From JALHVH01 sp964585685 (GTDB lineage Bacteria; Acidobacteriota; Aminicenantia; Aminicenantales; Saccharicenantaceae), in the NCBI GenBank assembly GCA_964585685.1, contig CAZPEP010000027.1:53404-117403 (forward strand): a DNA stretch of 64,000 bases, in the 5' to 3' direction. Numbering within the stretch: the first letter of the stretch is position 1; every line of letters starts with the position of its first letter. The notes beneath the pieces are model-generated. The model was not told the DNA's origin. It saw only the letters and a program-made list of their open reading frames with translations, and did not search any database. Positions 26,701 to 34,397 of this stretch are shown here, piece after piece. Made by a program: the position numbers and the translations under genes.

Positions 26701-27267
26701 CCCGACGACCTTGGTTGCCGGGACAGGATCGCGGCCGCCGTCGTCGAACACCTTCACGGTGTACGATCCGGGAGCGATATAGGCGTGCGTGGCGGCCGCT
26801 CCGCCGCTGGTCAGCACGTTGCCGTCGCCGAATTCCCAGCGCATCTGGGCGGAAGCGAAGCCGGAAGCCTGGAAGGCGACCGGCTCACAGGTGTTGGGGT
26901 TCCTGGGGGAAAAGGTGACGGCCTTGGCCGCGGCGGTCACGCGCAGGCCGGTCGTTTCGACAAAATATTCGGGCGCCCCGGTCGAGCCGCGATAATAGTA
27001 CTGGGCCGACACCTCGTAATTGCGGGCGGCGGCATAAACGTGGCGGGAGGTCAATTGAGTGGTGGGCACGACGAGCTGGGTCCCATCGCCCCAGACCCAG
27101 GTGATCTGGTTTTCCGGCACGAAGTTCGAATGCGTCGGATTGAGGGTGAAGGTCACCGTTTGGCCCGGGCCGGGATTGGCGGGCGTGAACGTGATGGAGG
27201 CGCGCAGGGCGCCGCCGAGGGCCAGAATTGCGATGAGCATGGCGAAAACGGGGTTTCTTAGGGACAT
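20749..27267 (-). CDS. Giant secreted PKD-repeat protein
   Basis: 2172 residues. A signal peptide (about 1-23) is followed by a first PKD-like domain (24-110), then four PKD domains (about 115-430), each with a WEFGDG core and AAATHVYTAPGSF-type ends. These four are two copies of a two-domain unit (see the repeat entry). Next come an Ig/IPT-like segment (about 540-650) and more than 1400 residues of beta-rich sequence I cannot assign, ending in CLF. No enzyme motif is seen. AAGGAG precedes the ATG. An extracellular adhesin, matrix or S-layer-like role is likely for such proteins but is not shown. First gene of the unit with the FnIII protein. Confidence 0.75.
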   Translation of the reverse strand: MSLRNPVFAMLIAILALGGALRASITFTPANPGPGQTVTFTLNPTHSNFVPENQITWVWGDGTQLVVPTTQLTSRHVYAAARNYEVSAQYYYRGSTGAPEYFVETTGLRVTAAAKAVTFSPRNPNTCEPVAFQASGFASAQMRWEFGDGNVLTSGGAAATHAYIAPGSYTVKVFDDGGRDPVPATKVVGVANKRLIKVLTVSPKAGESVDFKATGFASSCIRWEFGDGGSASRGAATAGHVYAAAGAYQVKAVDQCGESPCSSTVNVQVGSQKPKTVAVQPGQPNSCEPVTFQASGFVSAKLRWEFGDGTAPAGGGAAATHVYTAPGSFNVKVFDNDGRDPSPATKVVGVTNKRSIKILTASPKTGEPVDFQASGFASTCIRWEFGDGGSASKGGLTAGHVYAAAGTFQVKAVDQCGESPCTAGISVPVIASQAPFTVSSGVLRFANGATSISVGRDTSGLTAFADLKFEGSGLLQVEWQVDGQPFKKPAQTLVFAGQLTIDSGKLPGLPTAMTGPHSVALRFVKPEAALAIPAITYHVAMAPQPLPPSVSPLAPLIQAVFPPALERGKEYTLSLKGQRLTSDTTVSLGDGIAVSQFTLIDAQQASLKVSISPTALEGDRYAKASNGKGANTGPGKTAVTLTAPQPTMQTFTCTDLSTLVPEEIELKAPAWFLEPLSMVGFEDTGDAGPIYQQGPPEINLHIVDDQDVLEWWPLTPYDYVEVRFFKAKTNKLLLTKRLEGSATSMPISGGFLVELWNSYSADTGVIQMNMGAYAPGSGDYKTPVDLSGFYFGEPTLEQQLKELFKEAQKKADISWQVASFKEFPCVYDSKKNTPSLTNQTIEVGLSAVGLFNLPDRPNGVTCPATGMNSTSSPVKVQNSTKAARDIAAKEAASQASADFQGSGTSESITDYVGDTFDVAGTLILSRSPYGSLPRSGTSPKIPNLFIDWGDGSGTKPLDVEIFDAGKTSWDKSLRLRIKTNGPNTSHVYQKAGSDFVIRIFELSESDIQKPAANFLAKLGRALAPPPSHSSYGDLSPYDLLLEDQGGMRINEGAAAFSDMLGRAYMLFCRPVTIYPYHDTCVDQPLKLLGIEIVSFPGHNISKPKDPQAGSESDGIKLFSLDLAKYLMAGINAVAVTCDTGLFAEAELTYVGTGTVELLWQVDGVVVEKRLYEKPLVSEPRPDLTAAQAQDCSQARTSRITFDSSPGVLPVGPGKEYLGKHRVNVLARVVAGPAQSNLLQYAADSAMNLFAAGKKSAGTVPGQGGPSADPRSPAVKGTHGSDPLLAALQEAQAHGQAVPQIGFLNPDPEAEGPAVVYLNDSNIASYTPEEASTDWVQSEAKNYQVNEVRNKLGCQVLIPDSVGGSEFFKLTDMGYSIVLNDDGTYSASTGILHLPYLTGQGSYKEKPIPIHFTKWSIDSETGIVKNGLLNISTPGSGDFQFPAFIQTAQLKHLQGGVDQGTPQPMLATFDFDLASKLLGRIENGAEHSASILGAMGRLTAGGDWNAFKQKLEKTGIGRTGFSILSEDVTIDLSAKVSPAPLSAGWTGVHFGQAMITPYTLGFTPDANSGFTIDTTEAWVLQAGHLNGRAKSTPFLFSTGQAFFKFGSVEFGVTNDVPDGTYHNLSVKTPWLDTALSGNAVLSMQSNGTDYNTILTLAHAPVALTYPDPARYGQVAMTASDFSFKTATLGASKLPAVECAVRFDLQCEDNLLAEFWVNDFDFLFDGRALFGQDDNSRTVLLNGQSKFGQSDATLKQAVLTAQDQGADRLAIAVDIDLGYAKDPGQAEYVPTTPATIAYKIMMQGKDYTSLGPESQSVPITLRFPLGNPDLESECKPAYKPQLGNASSGGTGGSGPSVGEARPGNGGVAGGTRFSAKIPLSVFGAPTGSDATFILGYNDQGSYFLTAANITLASGIPLSPIPLSIFGFTGGFGYHFDAPTLATANVDAQPNMTIKAAFAAGVMLGTSDNFTFTTKAVLAGDSSGHFLMLFSDAKLLDQGNFGGKLDYYNKVFSGCVFGQLKMLDSFPVVDFDLGKTEDTAKVSFQFGGGTWYINAGAVDNPITAIILGTSTTGYLMLSPAGLKTGGGIHVVVPPGVEDWPITTYVYGNLNVGLSITPAPHFSGSFNAEVGWVARLSKLLEGDGSVTAGVTIEATDPTSFCINASFFGIDFNKCLF
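26003..26900 (-). repeat. Tandem 480-bp duplication inside the PKD gene
   Basis: Two adjacent copies with a period of exactly 480 bases (160 residues). For example the run GGGCGATTCGCCGCATTGAT recurs at about 26008 and 26488, and CCCGACGACCTTGGTTGCCG at 26221 and 26701. Each unit encodes two PKD domains. High nucleotide identity points to a recent duplication or gene conversion. Confidence 0.85.
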
Positions 27268-27465
27268 GTCGCCTTCTCCTTCACCGGAAAATGCCGGAAC
27301 GCAAAACCTGCCGCCTGCGATCGGAACGGGTATTCGAACCTCACTGTGGCCGGGGTCGACGGGAAGGGCGAACCGGCTGCCGGCGACGAATCGAACAGCA
27401 TAAGCTCCTGCGCGGGTGGCCGGAAGCGGCTACCCCCTCACGGCCGTGCAACGTCTCTGAATGGC

Positions 27466-27494
27466 ACGGTATCTTTTGATGATCGAAAAGTCAA
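27466..27494 (-). promoter_or_regulatory. Possible promoter of the PKD/FnIII unit
   Basis: Minus strand TTGACT (27489-27494), 17 bases, TACCGT (27466-27471). The -35 is good, the -10 weak. It would give a leader of about 190 bases. Confidence 0.3.
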
Positions 27495-27546
27495 GGCGTC
27501 AACATGGCCTCTGATCCTGCAGGCCCGCTTGCCCGGGGCCCGGCAT

Positions 27547-30500
27547 TCATCCATTCTTCTTCGGATAAGCCGGCACCGGCGGGATGTCCCGGCCCTTGGT
27601 CTTCAGCTCCTCGAGGATGACCTCGATCGCCTTGTTGAGCTGGTCGTCGGTCCCCGCGAACTCCCGGGCCGGGTCGTTCTCGACGACGATGTCGGGCTCG
27701 ACACCGTGCCCCTCGATGATCCAATCCTTCCCGTCGGCGGCATAGGGCGCGAATTCCGGTTTGAACAGGGCCCCCCCGTCGAGCAGGGGCAGGGGCTCGC
27801 GGATGCCGACAACGCCGCCCCACGTCCGCTTGCCAACGACCTTGCCCAGCTTGAGGGTCTTGAACCGGTAAGGAAAGATGTCGCCGTCGGAGGCCGAGAA
27901 CTCGTCGCACAGGCAGACCAGCGGGCCGAGGACCGAGGCGCCCGGGTCGGGGCCGGGAGCGCCATTGCGCCCGACCTCGACCATGACCATCTCCCGCATC
28001 AGCCGTTCGGCGATCTGGGGGGAGACGTTGCCGCCGCCGTTGCCCCGGACGTCGATGATGAGGGCCTTTTTCCGGAGCTGGGGATAGAAATATTTCACGA
28101 ACTCGTTGAGCCCCTCCGTCCCCATGTCTGGGATGTGGATGTAGCCCGCCTTCCCGCCGGTGGCCTTCGCGACCTTGGCGACGTTCTCCTCGACCCAGGT
28201 GTGGTAGTACAGCCGGTTCTCGGTGGCCACGGGGACGACGACGACCTCGCGGCTCCCCTTCTCTTCGGGGACGGCGTTCACCTTGAGCGTCACCTGCCGG
28301 CCGACCGTGTTGTAGAGGGCTTCGCCCATGTCGGACAGCTTGTCCGTGCCGCGGCCGGCGACGGCGACGATGAAGTCGCCTTCTTTCACGCCCACGCCGA
28401 CCTCCGTAAGCGGGTTCTTCAGGCTCCGGTCCCAGTTCTGGCCCTTGAGGATCTTCGCGATGCGGAGATAGCCGGTCTTGGCGTCGCGCTCGTACTTCGC
28501 GCCCAACACGCCGACATTGACCTTCCGCGGGACGGCCATTTCGCCACCTCCGACGTAGGTGTGTCCAGCCGAAAGCTCCCCGATCATCTCGCCGATGACG
28601 TAGGTCAGGTCCGCCCTGTGGCCGACAGCGGCCGCGAGCGGCCGATAGCGCTCCCTCATGGCCGGCCAGTCGACGCCGTGCATGCCGGGATCGTAGAAGA
28701 AGTCCTTCATCTGGCGCCAGCACTCGTCGAAGATCTGGCCCCATTCCGCGCGGAGGTCGAGGACAACCTCCATGCCGGAGAGGTCCAGCTTCGGGTCCAG
28801 CTTGATCGTGTCCTTCGGCAGGTCGATGATGGCATATTCGCCGTCCTTGCCGACGATCAACTTCTTTAGGTCGGCCGAGATCTCGTAACCGCGGGCCGGG
28901 CCAAGGTCCTTCTCCTTCTTCTCGGCCAGGTCGTAGAGCATGAGCGAGGGGGGCCCTTCACGGTCGGGAAGCTTCTGGTAATAGACGGAATCGCCCACGG
29001 CTATGATGTTCCCATAATTGCCCGTCGCGATGGGCAGGGCGATGATCCGGTCCTTGAGGCCTTCGGGATCGACCTTGACCTGTACGGGCGCCGCGGCGGC
29101 CGCGTCCTTCTCATCCTTCTTCCCCTCTTTCTTATCGGCCTTAGGGGGTTTCTCCTCCTCTTTACGGACCGCGACCTCGTCGCTCTTCGGCTCGAAAGGA
29201 GACTTCGTGTCCCCGGCCAAAGTGACAAAATAGACGCGCGACATGGCCAGGTAGGCATGGTTCCACTCGGTGGCGCTGTAGATCGGGTCGAAGTCCCTGT
29301 CGGAGACGAAGAAGAGGTACTTGCCGTCGGTGCTGAACGACGGGCCGCCGGAATTGTACCAGCCGTCGGTGACCTCGAAGGTCTTCTTCGAGTCGACGGA
29401 ATACAGATAGACTTTGTTCATTTCGTCCAGTTCGGGTTTGTCGTAGGCGATCCATTTGCTGTCGGGCGACCAGGCGGACTGGCCGATCTCCCAGCGGACG
29501 GCCTTGACGACCTCGACGACCTCGACGGTCGCGACGTCGACGGTGCTCAGCCGCTGTTTCTTGTCATCCCAGAGGATCTTCTTCGAGTCCGGGGACCAGG
29601 CGATCCGGTACTTATAAGTGTCGCCGTTCTTCGTCAGCTGGCGCGGCGTGCCCGTCCCGTCCTGGCTCATGAGCCAGATCTCGTCCGTGCCGCTCGTGTC
29701 GGAGATATAGGCAATCCATTTCCCGTCGGGGGACCACTTGGCGGCCCGCTCGTGGACGCCGGGGGTCCGGGTCAGGTTCCGCGTATTGCCGTCCTTGGCG
29801 GGCACCGTAAAAACGTCTCCCCGGGCGCCGAAAATGGCCCGCTTTCCGTCGGGGGCGATCTCGAACTGGTTCACCCGGCCCGAGACGTTGACGACCTTCG
29901 TCCGGCTCGCCGCCATGTCCTCGGCGATGACGACAGGGACCTTCGCGCTCTTCTCAGAGGCCAGGTCGAAACGGTAGATGGCCCCGCCGTTCTCGAAGAC
30001 GATGGCGTCCGGCCCGAGCGAGGGGAATTTGATGTCGTATTCCATGAAATTCGTCAGTTTGCGGGTCGCCTTCGTCCCGAGATCGTAGACGTAAAGGTTC
30101 ATCTTCTTGTTCTCGTCCCGATCGGAGACGAAATAGATCCGGTCGCCGCTCCACATCGGGATGATGTCGAGGGCGGGGTTGTCGGTGATGTTCTCGACGG
30201 TCTTCTTGTCGAAGTCGTAGATCCAGATATCGTCGGCCATGCCGCCCCGGTAACGCTTCCAGGTCCGGAATTCGCGGAAGATCCGGTTGTAGGCGAGCTT
30301 TTTGTCGTCCGGGGAAAAAGAGCCGAAGCCGCCCCGCGGCAGGGGCAACATCTCGGGCGCCGCGCCGGCGGTCGAAGCGAGGTAGAGCTGGCCGTTGAAG
30401 TCGTTCCATTCCCGCATCCGGGAGCGGAAAAGGATATGGCTGCCGTCGTGCGCCCAGCCCATGACGAGGTTGTTCGGACCCATGCGGTCCGAGATGTCGT

Positions 30501-30837
30501 CGCGGCCGAGCGAGGGCGTGTAGGTCAGGCGCTTCGGGACGCCGCCCCCGGACGGCATCATATACACCTCGCGGTTGCCGTCGTACTCACCGGTGAAGGC
30601 AATCCATTTCCCGTCGGGTGAGAAGCGGGGAAAGGCTTCGTAGCCCTCGTGCGAGGTGAGCCGGCGGGCCGTCCCTCCCGCAAGCGGGACCGTGAACAGG
30701 TCGCCCGCGGAAGAAAAGACTATGGATTCCCCCGAAATAGTCGGGAACCGCAGAACCCGGGCTTCCTCGGCCGCCAGGGTAACCGATAAAATAAGCGTAA
30801 GGATGATGACGAAACAGAACAGGGATTTGATCTTCAC
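27547..30837 (-). CDS. Tricorn-type S41 peptidase
   Basis: 1096 residues starting with GTG preceded by AAAGGAGG. A signal peptide (1-22) puts it in the periplasm or outside, unlike the cytosolic archaeal tricorn. Two beta-propellers follow, built of PD40/WD40-like repeats (FSPDGKWIAF, WSPDGKWIAYISD). A Lys/Glu/Ala-rich linker comes next (about 555-590), then the catalytic part with His720 in MHGVDW, a PDZ-like domain, and Ser983 in DEFSASDGD, the S41 nucleophile. The substrate-facing IIDVRGNGGG is intact. It should trim peptides released by other proteases. It stands alone with its own promoter. Confidence 0.9.
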   Translation of the reverse strand: MKIKSLFCFVIILTLILSVTLAAEEARVLRFPTISGESIVFSSAGDLFTVPLAGGTARRLTSHEGYEAFPRFSPDGKWIAFTGEYDGNREVYMMPSGGGVPKRLTYTPSLGRDDISDRMGPNNLVMGWAHDGSHILFRSRMREWNDFNGQLYLASTAGAAPEMLPLPRGGFGSFSPDDKKLAYNRIFREFRTWKRYRGGMADDIWIYDFDKKTVENITDNPALDIIPMWSGDRIYFVSDRDENKKMNLYVYDLGTKATRKLTNFMEYDIKFPSLGPDAIVFENGGAIYRFDLASEKSAKVPVVIAEDMAASRTKVVNVSGRVNQFEIAPDGKRAIFGARGDVFTVPAKDGNTRNLTRTPGVHERAAKWSPDGKWIAYISDTSGTDEIWLMSQDGTGTPRQLTKNGDTYKYRIAWSPDSKKILWDDKKQRLSTVDVATVEVVEVVKAVRWEIGQSAWSPDSKWIAYDKPELDEMNKVYLYSVDSKKTFEVTDGWYNSGGPSFSTDGKYLFFVSDRDFDPIYSATEWNHAYLAMSRVYFVTLAGDTKSPFEPKSDEVAVRKEEEKPPKADKKEGKKDEKDAAAAAPVQVKVDPEGLKDRIIALPIATGNYGNIIAVGDSVYYQKLPDREGPPSLMLYDLAEKKEKDLGPARGYEISADLKKLIVGKDGEYAIIDLPKDTIKLDPKLDLSGMEVVLDLRAEWGQIFDECWRQMKDFFYDPGMHGVDWPAMRERYRPLAAAVGHRADLTYVIGEMIGELSAGHTYVGGGEMAVPRKVNVGVLGAKYERDAKTGYLRIAKILKGQNWDRSLKNPLTEVGVGVKEGDFIVAVAGRGTDKLSDMGEALYNTVGRQVTLKVNAVPEEKGSREVVVVPVATENRLYYHTWVEENVAKVAKATGGKAGYIHIPDMGTEGLNEFVKYFYPQLRKKALIIDVRGNGGGNVSPQIAERLMREMVMVEVGRNGAPGPDPGASVLGPLVCLCDEFSASDGDIFPYRFKTLKLGKVVGKRTWGGVVGIREPLPLLDGGALFKPEFAPYAADGKDWIIEGHGVEPDIVVENDPAREFAGTDDQLNKAIEVILEELKTKGRDIPPVPAYPKKNG

Positions 30838-30869
30838 TGTGCCTCCTTTTGCCGATGTCCTAAGATGGA

Positions 30870-30899
30870 TTTATAGCACAAGAACAAAGGCTCAGTCCA
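30870..30899 (-). promoter_or_regulatory. Promoter of the tricorn gene
   Basis: Minus strand TGGACT (30894-30899), 18 bases, TATAAA (30870-30875), about 30 bases before the GTG start. Confidence 0.5.
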
Positions 30900-30941
30900 T
30901 ACTTCGTGCGGCAATGAAGGGTCCCGGCGGCCCGAGCCCGT

Positions 30942-31685
30942 TCAACCCCTGGTCTTTAGAAGGAGTCCCGCCCGCTTCTTCGCGTCGAATCGCTCGATGG
31001 CGTAGCGGAGGGTCGTGCGGGGGATATCGGGCCCGTGCTCGAGGAGGAAGCGCTCGAGCCGCGACATGTCCTTCTTCCCGACCTCGCGGAGGAGCCAGCC
31101 GCCGGCCTTCTGGATGAGGTCGTCCTCCGCGCCGAAGTGCGCCTTTGCGACGTCATAGATCGTGTCGAAATAGGCCTCGTCCTTCGCCAGCTTAAGGAAG
31201 GATACGATGGACGCGCGCCGCACCCAACGATTGGGATGGCGAGCCCACGCCTTGATCCTCTCCACGAGTTCGGGATAGCGGACGAGGAGCGTGCCCACGG
31301 TCTCGGGGCAGAAGACATCCACCGACGCCCAGTTGTTCAGCAGGTCCGCGGCCAACCAGCCCTTGATGCGCTCGAAGAGGGACTTCGGCAGGACCGTTTT
31401 GTAGCGGATCACGACGAGCGCCCCCAGCCCCTTGGCCTCGAGTTCGTCCTCGCGGAACATGATGTCGCAGTAGCGGATGGCGTCGGCCACCGTCCATTCC
31501 CTCTTGATCGACGCGTACAAGTCGGCCGCGATGCTTCGGACTTCGGGAGAGGCAACGCCGTAGAACTCCACGGTCTCCTTGAAGTACTTCCTGGCCCCCG
31601 CCGCCTTTTTCGGGTCCGCTTTGGCCCTCAGCCGGGCCTTACCCTGCCGGGCGAGTTCTTCGGGGGTGAACGCTTTCGATGCCAT
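30942..31685 (-). CDS. AlkD-like DNA alkylation repair protein
   Basis: 247 residues from the ATG at 31685 (AGGAG six bases upstream). A helical HEAT-like repeat protein; NNWASVDVFCPETVG and HPNRWVRRASIVSFL match the DNA-binding helices of AlkC/AlkD glycosylases, which remove N3- and N7-alkylated purines without base flipping. W and D residues of the active cleft (NNWASVD) are present. Its last part, LRYAIERFDAKKR, is as in the family. Nearby tandem UvrA also relates to DNA damage, but the two are not in one operon. Confidence 0.88.
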   Translation of the reverse strand: MASKAFTPEELARQGKARLRAKADPKKAAGARKYFKETVEFYGVASPEVRSIAADLYASIKREWTVADAIRYCDIMFREDELEAKGLGALVVIRYKTVLPKSLFERIKGWLAADLLNNWASVDVFCPETVGTLLVRYPELVERIKAWARHPNRWVRRASIVSFLKLAKDEAYFDTIYDVAKAHFGAEDDLIQKAGGWLLREVGKKDMSRLERFLLEHGPDIPRTTLRYAIERFDAKKRAGLLLKTRG

Positions 31686-31737
31686 ATCGGTCTCCTTTCT
31701 TGCACCCTTACGCATTCAGGGCGTTATATTTCGGGAT

Positions 31738-32868
31738 TCAGACGAATCTCGAGAAGACGGTATTCGAGACAAGGAATCTATCCTCTGGGATGCGCAGGGT
31801 ATCACCCTCGAGGAAGAGCAAGCCGTCTGCCCGAAGCTCCGCGATCTCTTTCGAAAAGAACTCGAGGATATTCACGCCGGATCGCGCGTTGTGATCCTCG
31901 ATGCTGACACCGCGAGCGAGACGGAGGCCGGATATCAGGGCTTCGCGCAGACTTGCCTCCGGCGTGAGCTCCAGGACCTCGCCGCGTGGATCGCCGCCTG
32001 GGACCAGGCCGGACGCCCAATTCTCGATCGCCGGCTTGTTGCACCACCGGACGGAGCCGATATGGGAACCGGCCGACGGGCCGAGGCCGAGGAAAGGCTT
32101 ATAGCGCCAATATTTCAGGTTGTGGAGGCACTCGGCCCCATCCCTGGCGAAGTTCGAGATCTCGTACCTCCGAAGGCTGGCGGCCGCTAACCCCTCCCGG
32201 ATGAACTCGTAGGCGTCGGCCGCTTCGTCGTCTTCCATAGGATGGGCCCGGGCGAATGATTCGAACGGGAGGCCTTCGAGGTTTTCCATGATGTAGAGGG
32301 ACACATGATCCGGGCCGAGGTCGGCGACCGCGCTCATCGTTCTCCGGAGGGAATCCGGCGTCTCGGTCGGGACGCCGATCATCAGGTCGATCCCGACGGC
32401 CGGGAATCCTGCGCGGCGCGCGCCCCTGATAAAATCATCGGCCTGACGGGCAGTGTATGTCCGTCCAAGGACCCCGAGCATACGGTCGTCGAAGGATTGA
32501 GCGCCGACGCTCAACCGGGTCACCCCGGTGGCCCGCCAGCCTTCGATGGAGGAAACATCCCGGGGATCCGGGTTCGCTTCCAGGGTGAATTCCGCGAGCT
32601 CAAGGCTGAAGCTTGCCCTCAGGGTTTCCAGCATCCGCGCGAGGTCGCCGGGCCGGAGCAGCGAGGGTGTGCCGCCTCCCACGTAGAGCGTATCGGCGCG
32701 GAAGCCGGCCGCCGCGTATCGGGTCGCCTCTTTTCCGAGCCCCTCGAACCAGAGTTCTCGGAGGTCCTCCCGGTATGGGACGCTGGCGAAATGGCAATAG
32801 GGACACTTCGCCCGGCAGAACGGGAAGTGGACATACAGACCCATTTCTTTGGTCAGAGTCGTTCGCAC
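31738..32868 (-). CDS. hemW: Radical SAM heme chaperone HemW
   Basis: 376 residues. The radical-SAM cluster motif C18-x3-C22-x2-C25 (FCRAKCPYC) follows GLYVHFPF, then YVGGGTPSLL and GAQSFDDRMLGVLGRTY, the HemW/HemN-like pattern. The extra Cys of the HemW motif CxxxCxxC-x-C is not clear: the residue after CPYC is His. Once annotated as oxygen-independent coproporphyrinogen oxidase, members like this one are heme-handling chaperones rather than HemN. An in-frame ATG at 32844 could also be the start. It lies 52 bases before the AlkD-like gene. Confidence 0.88.
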   Translation of the reverse strand: MRTTLTKEMGLYVHFPFCRAKCPYCHFASVPYREDLRELWFEGLGKEATRYAAAGFRADTLYVGGGTPSLLRPGDLARMLETLRASFSLELAEFTLEANPDPRDVSSIEGWRATGVTRLSVGAQSFDDRMLGVLGRTYTARQADDFIRGARRAGFPAVGIDLMIGVPTETPDSLRRTMSAVADLGPDHVSLYIMENLEGLPFESFARAHPMEDDEAADAYEFIREGLAAASLRRYEISNFARDGAECLHNLKYWRYKPFLGLGPSAGSHIGSVRWCNKPAIENWASGLVPGGDPRGEVLELTPEASLREALISGLRLARGVSIEDHNARSGVNILEFFSKEIAELRADGLLFLEGDTLRIPEDRFLVSNTVFSRFV

Positions 32869-32934
32869 CCGGTGATTATAGAACAGGCCTCCCGATCTTC
32901 CCAGGCCTGCTTGTCTCGCCCGTCCTGCTGATCT

Positions 32935-33786
32935 TTATACCCAGAGCTCTCTGGCCGCGGGAACCGAGGTCCGAGCCGACAGCGCGATCGCCTTTTTGGC
33001 GCAGGCCGAGCGGCATATGCCGCAACCGAAACAGCGGCCTGGGTCGACGGAGACCTTGCGCCTGGCCGGGCTGAAGTTCAAGGCCCCGAAAGAGCAGAGG
33101 CGCAGGCACTCCCGGCAGCCGTTGCAGAGGCCCGGATCGATCCCCGCAATATGCTCGGCCCGGAACAGCGTGGCGATCCCCCTCTTGAGCTGGAACTTCA
33201 ACGCGAGGCAGTCCGCGCTATCGCAATTGCAGATGCCCCCGATGAAAGGGGCCTTGAAGGTCCAGACGGTGTGGCAGAGGCCCTGTTTCTCGTGATCTCG
33301 GAAGGCCTCCAAGGCGTCCGCCTTGGTCAGGGATTCCAGGCCTCCCGTCTCCGGCCCGATGAGATATCCCGCGTCGATCTCCCGGAGGAGCTTCGTCCAT
33401 TCCCCTCCATTCGGGGCGAGGCTCACTCCGTAGCAATATCGGTGTTCGTGCCCGACCGTCGTATGACGACAGATGCAGGCCAGGCGGACGATCGACGTGA
33501 CGAACCCGAAGATCCTTTCGACCTCCTCGATGGGAACGACCTGGCCGAAATGGTTAACTTTCTGCTTCCGCAGAACCTGCCGCCGGACAGCCCTCTGGAC
33601 GAATGCAGGCAACTTGTCCAGTTTTTCGAGCTGGCGGACCTGCCCCGGATAGCGGGCCGGGAGGTTCTCGAAAAAATCCCGCATGAAACCCCGTCGGCGG
33701 AGGTCGCTCATGAGTTCGTCCGAATAGTTCTCGGCCTTGAGGTACCAGGTCTTCCCTTCCCCATGCTTATGGCAGAACTCGCACAT
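32935..33786 (-). CDS. Protein with two C-terminal 4Fe-4S ferredoxin motifs
   Basis: 283 residues. An N-terminal CEFCHKHG (C2, C5) is followed by a region with scattered Cys/His residues (ACICRHTTVGHEHRYCYG, about 103-120; GGICNCDSADC, about 185-195). The C-terminal 60 residues carry two ferredoxin-type clusters, CNGCRECLRLC and CFGCGICRSAC, with a second set of Cys pairs. It is a cytoplasmic electron carrier or redox subunit, but no partner enzyme is next to it and I do not recognise the N-terminal domain. Confidence 0.7.
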   Translation of the reverse strand: MCEFCHKHGEGKTWYLKAENYSDELMSDLRRRGFMRDFFENLPARYPGQVRQLEKLDKLPAFVQRAVRRQVLRKQKVNHFGQVVPIEEVERIFGFVTSIVRLACICRHTTVGHEHRYCYGVSLAPNGGEWTKLLREIDAGYLIGPETGGLESLTKADALEAFRDHEKQGLCHTVWTFKAPFIGGICNCDSADCLALKFQLKRGIATLFRAEHIAGIDPGLCNGCRECLRLCSFGALNFSPARRKVSVDPGRCFGCGICRSACAKKAIALSARTSVPAARELWV

Positions 33787-33854
33787 GTTTTTCTCCGGCT
33801 GACCGGCAGGTCGGGGCGCGTCGGCTATGCCCTCCGCGGCCCTCCTCCCGGGCG

Positions 33855-33947
33855 CTAATCCTTATCCTTGTAGGTGACCACCCGGTTGTTAAGCTCCATC
33901 GCCTGGTAGAGGTCGAGGGCGGTATCCCGCCGGACGGTGTTCTTCAT
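33855..33947 (-). CDS. Small ORF, 30 residues, unknown
   Basis: It begins MKNTVRRDTALDLYQAMELN and ends TYKDKD, with GAGG seven bases before the ATG and a TTGACA box upstream (33994-33999) with a weak -10 (33971-33976). The reading frame and composition look like coding sequence, with no resemblance to a family I know. It lies 68 bases upstream of the ferredoxin-like gene on the same strand. Confidence 0.45.
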   Translation of the reverse strand: MKNTVRRDTALDLYQAMELNNRVVTYKDKD

Positions 33948-34397
33948 GTTTCTGCCTCGCTTCTATTATCAACTTAACACCGGGACCGGGGCCTGTCAAT
34001 CGGACCAGACCTGATCCCCCCTTGGAGCGCATCTTCCCCCTCAGGAGCTCGTGCCCGTCGGGTAGGGGTCGAAGCCTCCCTTCCGCCGAAAAAATATTTT
34101 TCAAAGTGAGAAAAAAGTCGGGCCTTGGCGCGTCTCTATAGACAAAGCGACAATGCGAAAGCCGGTCGCACACTCCTTCCTTATGGAATGGGCCGGGCGG
34201 GCGCTCCCCCCGCCCGGCCCCGGCTTATCTTCGTTCGCCGATCCGAATTCATAAATCATCCATTTCGTGTCATAGACGGGCCGATTGCCAGAGGGGGGCC
34301 GGGATGCTATGTTATGGGCTCTCGGCCCCCCTGGGCCCATCACTCTCCGAACAAGAACGCCGGACGGAGGACGCGGACAGCAGACCGACGACCGACC
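33948..34397. other. Divergent intergenic region before the tandem UvrA
   Basis: No gene supported. It holds a weak minus-strand promoter for the small ORF, a perfect 12-base A/T palindrome AAAAATATTTTT (34090-34101) in an otherwise GC-rich stretch, and the promoter of the UvrA gene at 34285-34313. The UvrA reading frame stays open through this region, but the extra residues show no UvrA features. Confidence 0.45.
34285..34313 (+). promoter_or_regulatory. Promoter of the tandem UvrA gene
   Basis: TTGCCA (34285-34290), 17 bases, TATGTT (34308-34313). Transcription would start near 34320, downstream of the earlier in-frame ATG codons, which supports the start at 34398. Confidence 0.55.

Noticed and set aside
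34125..34397. N-terminal extension of the tandem UvrA
   Set aside because: The extra 91 codons do not resemble UvrA and lie largely upstream of the promoter at 34285-34313.
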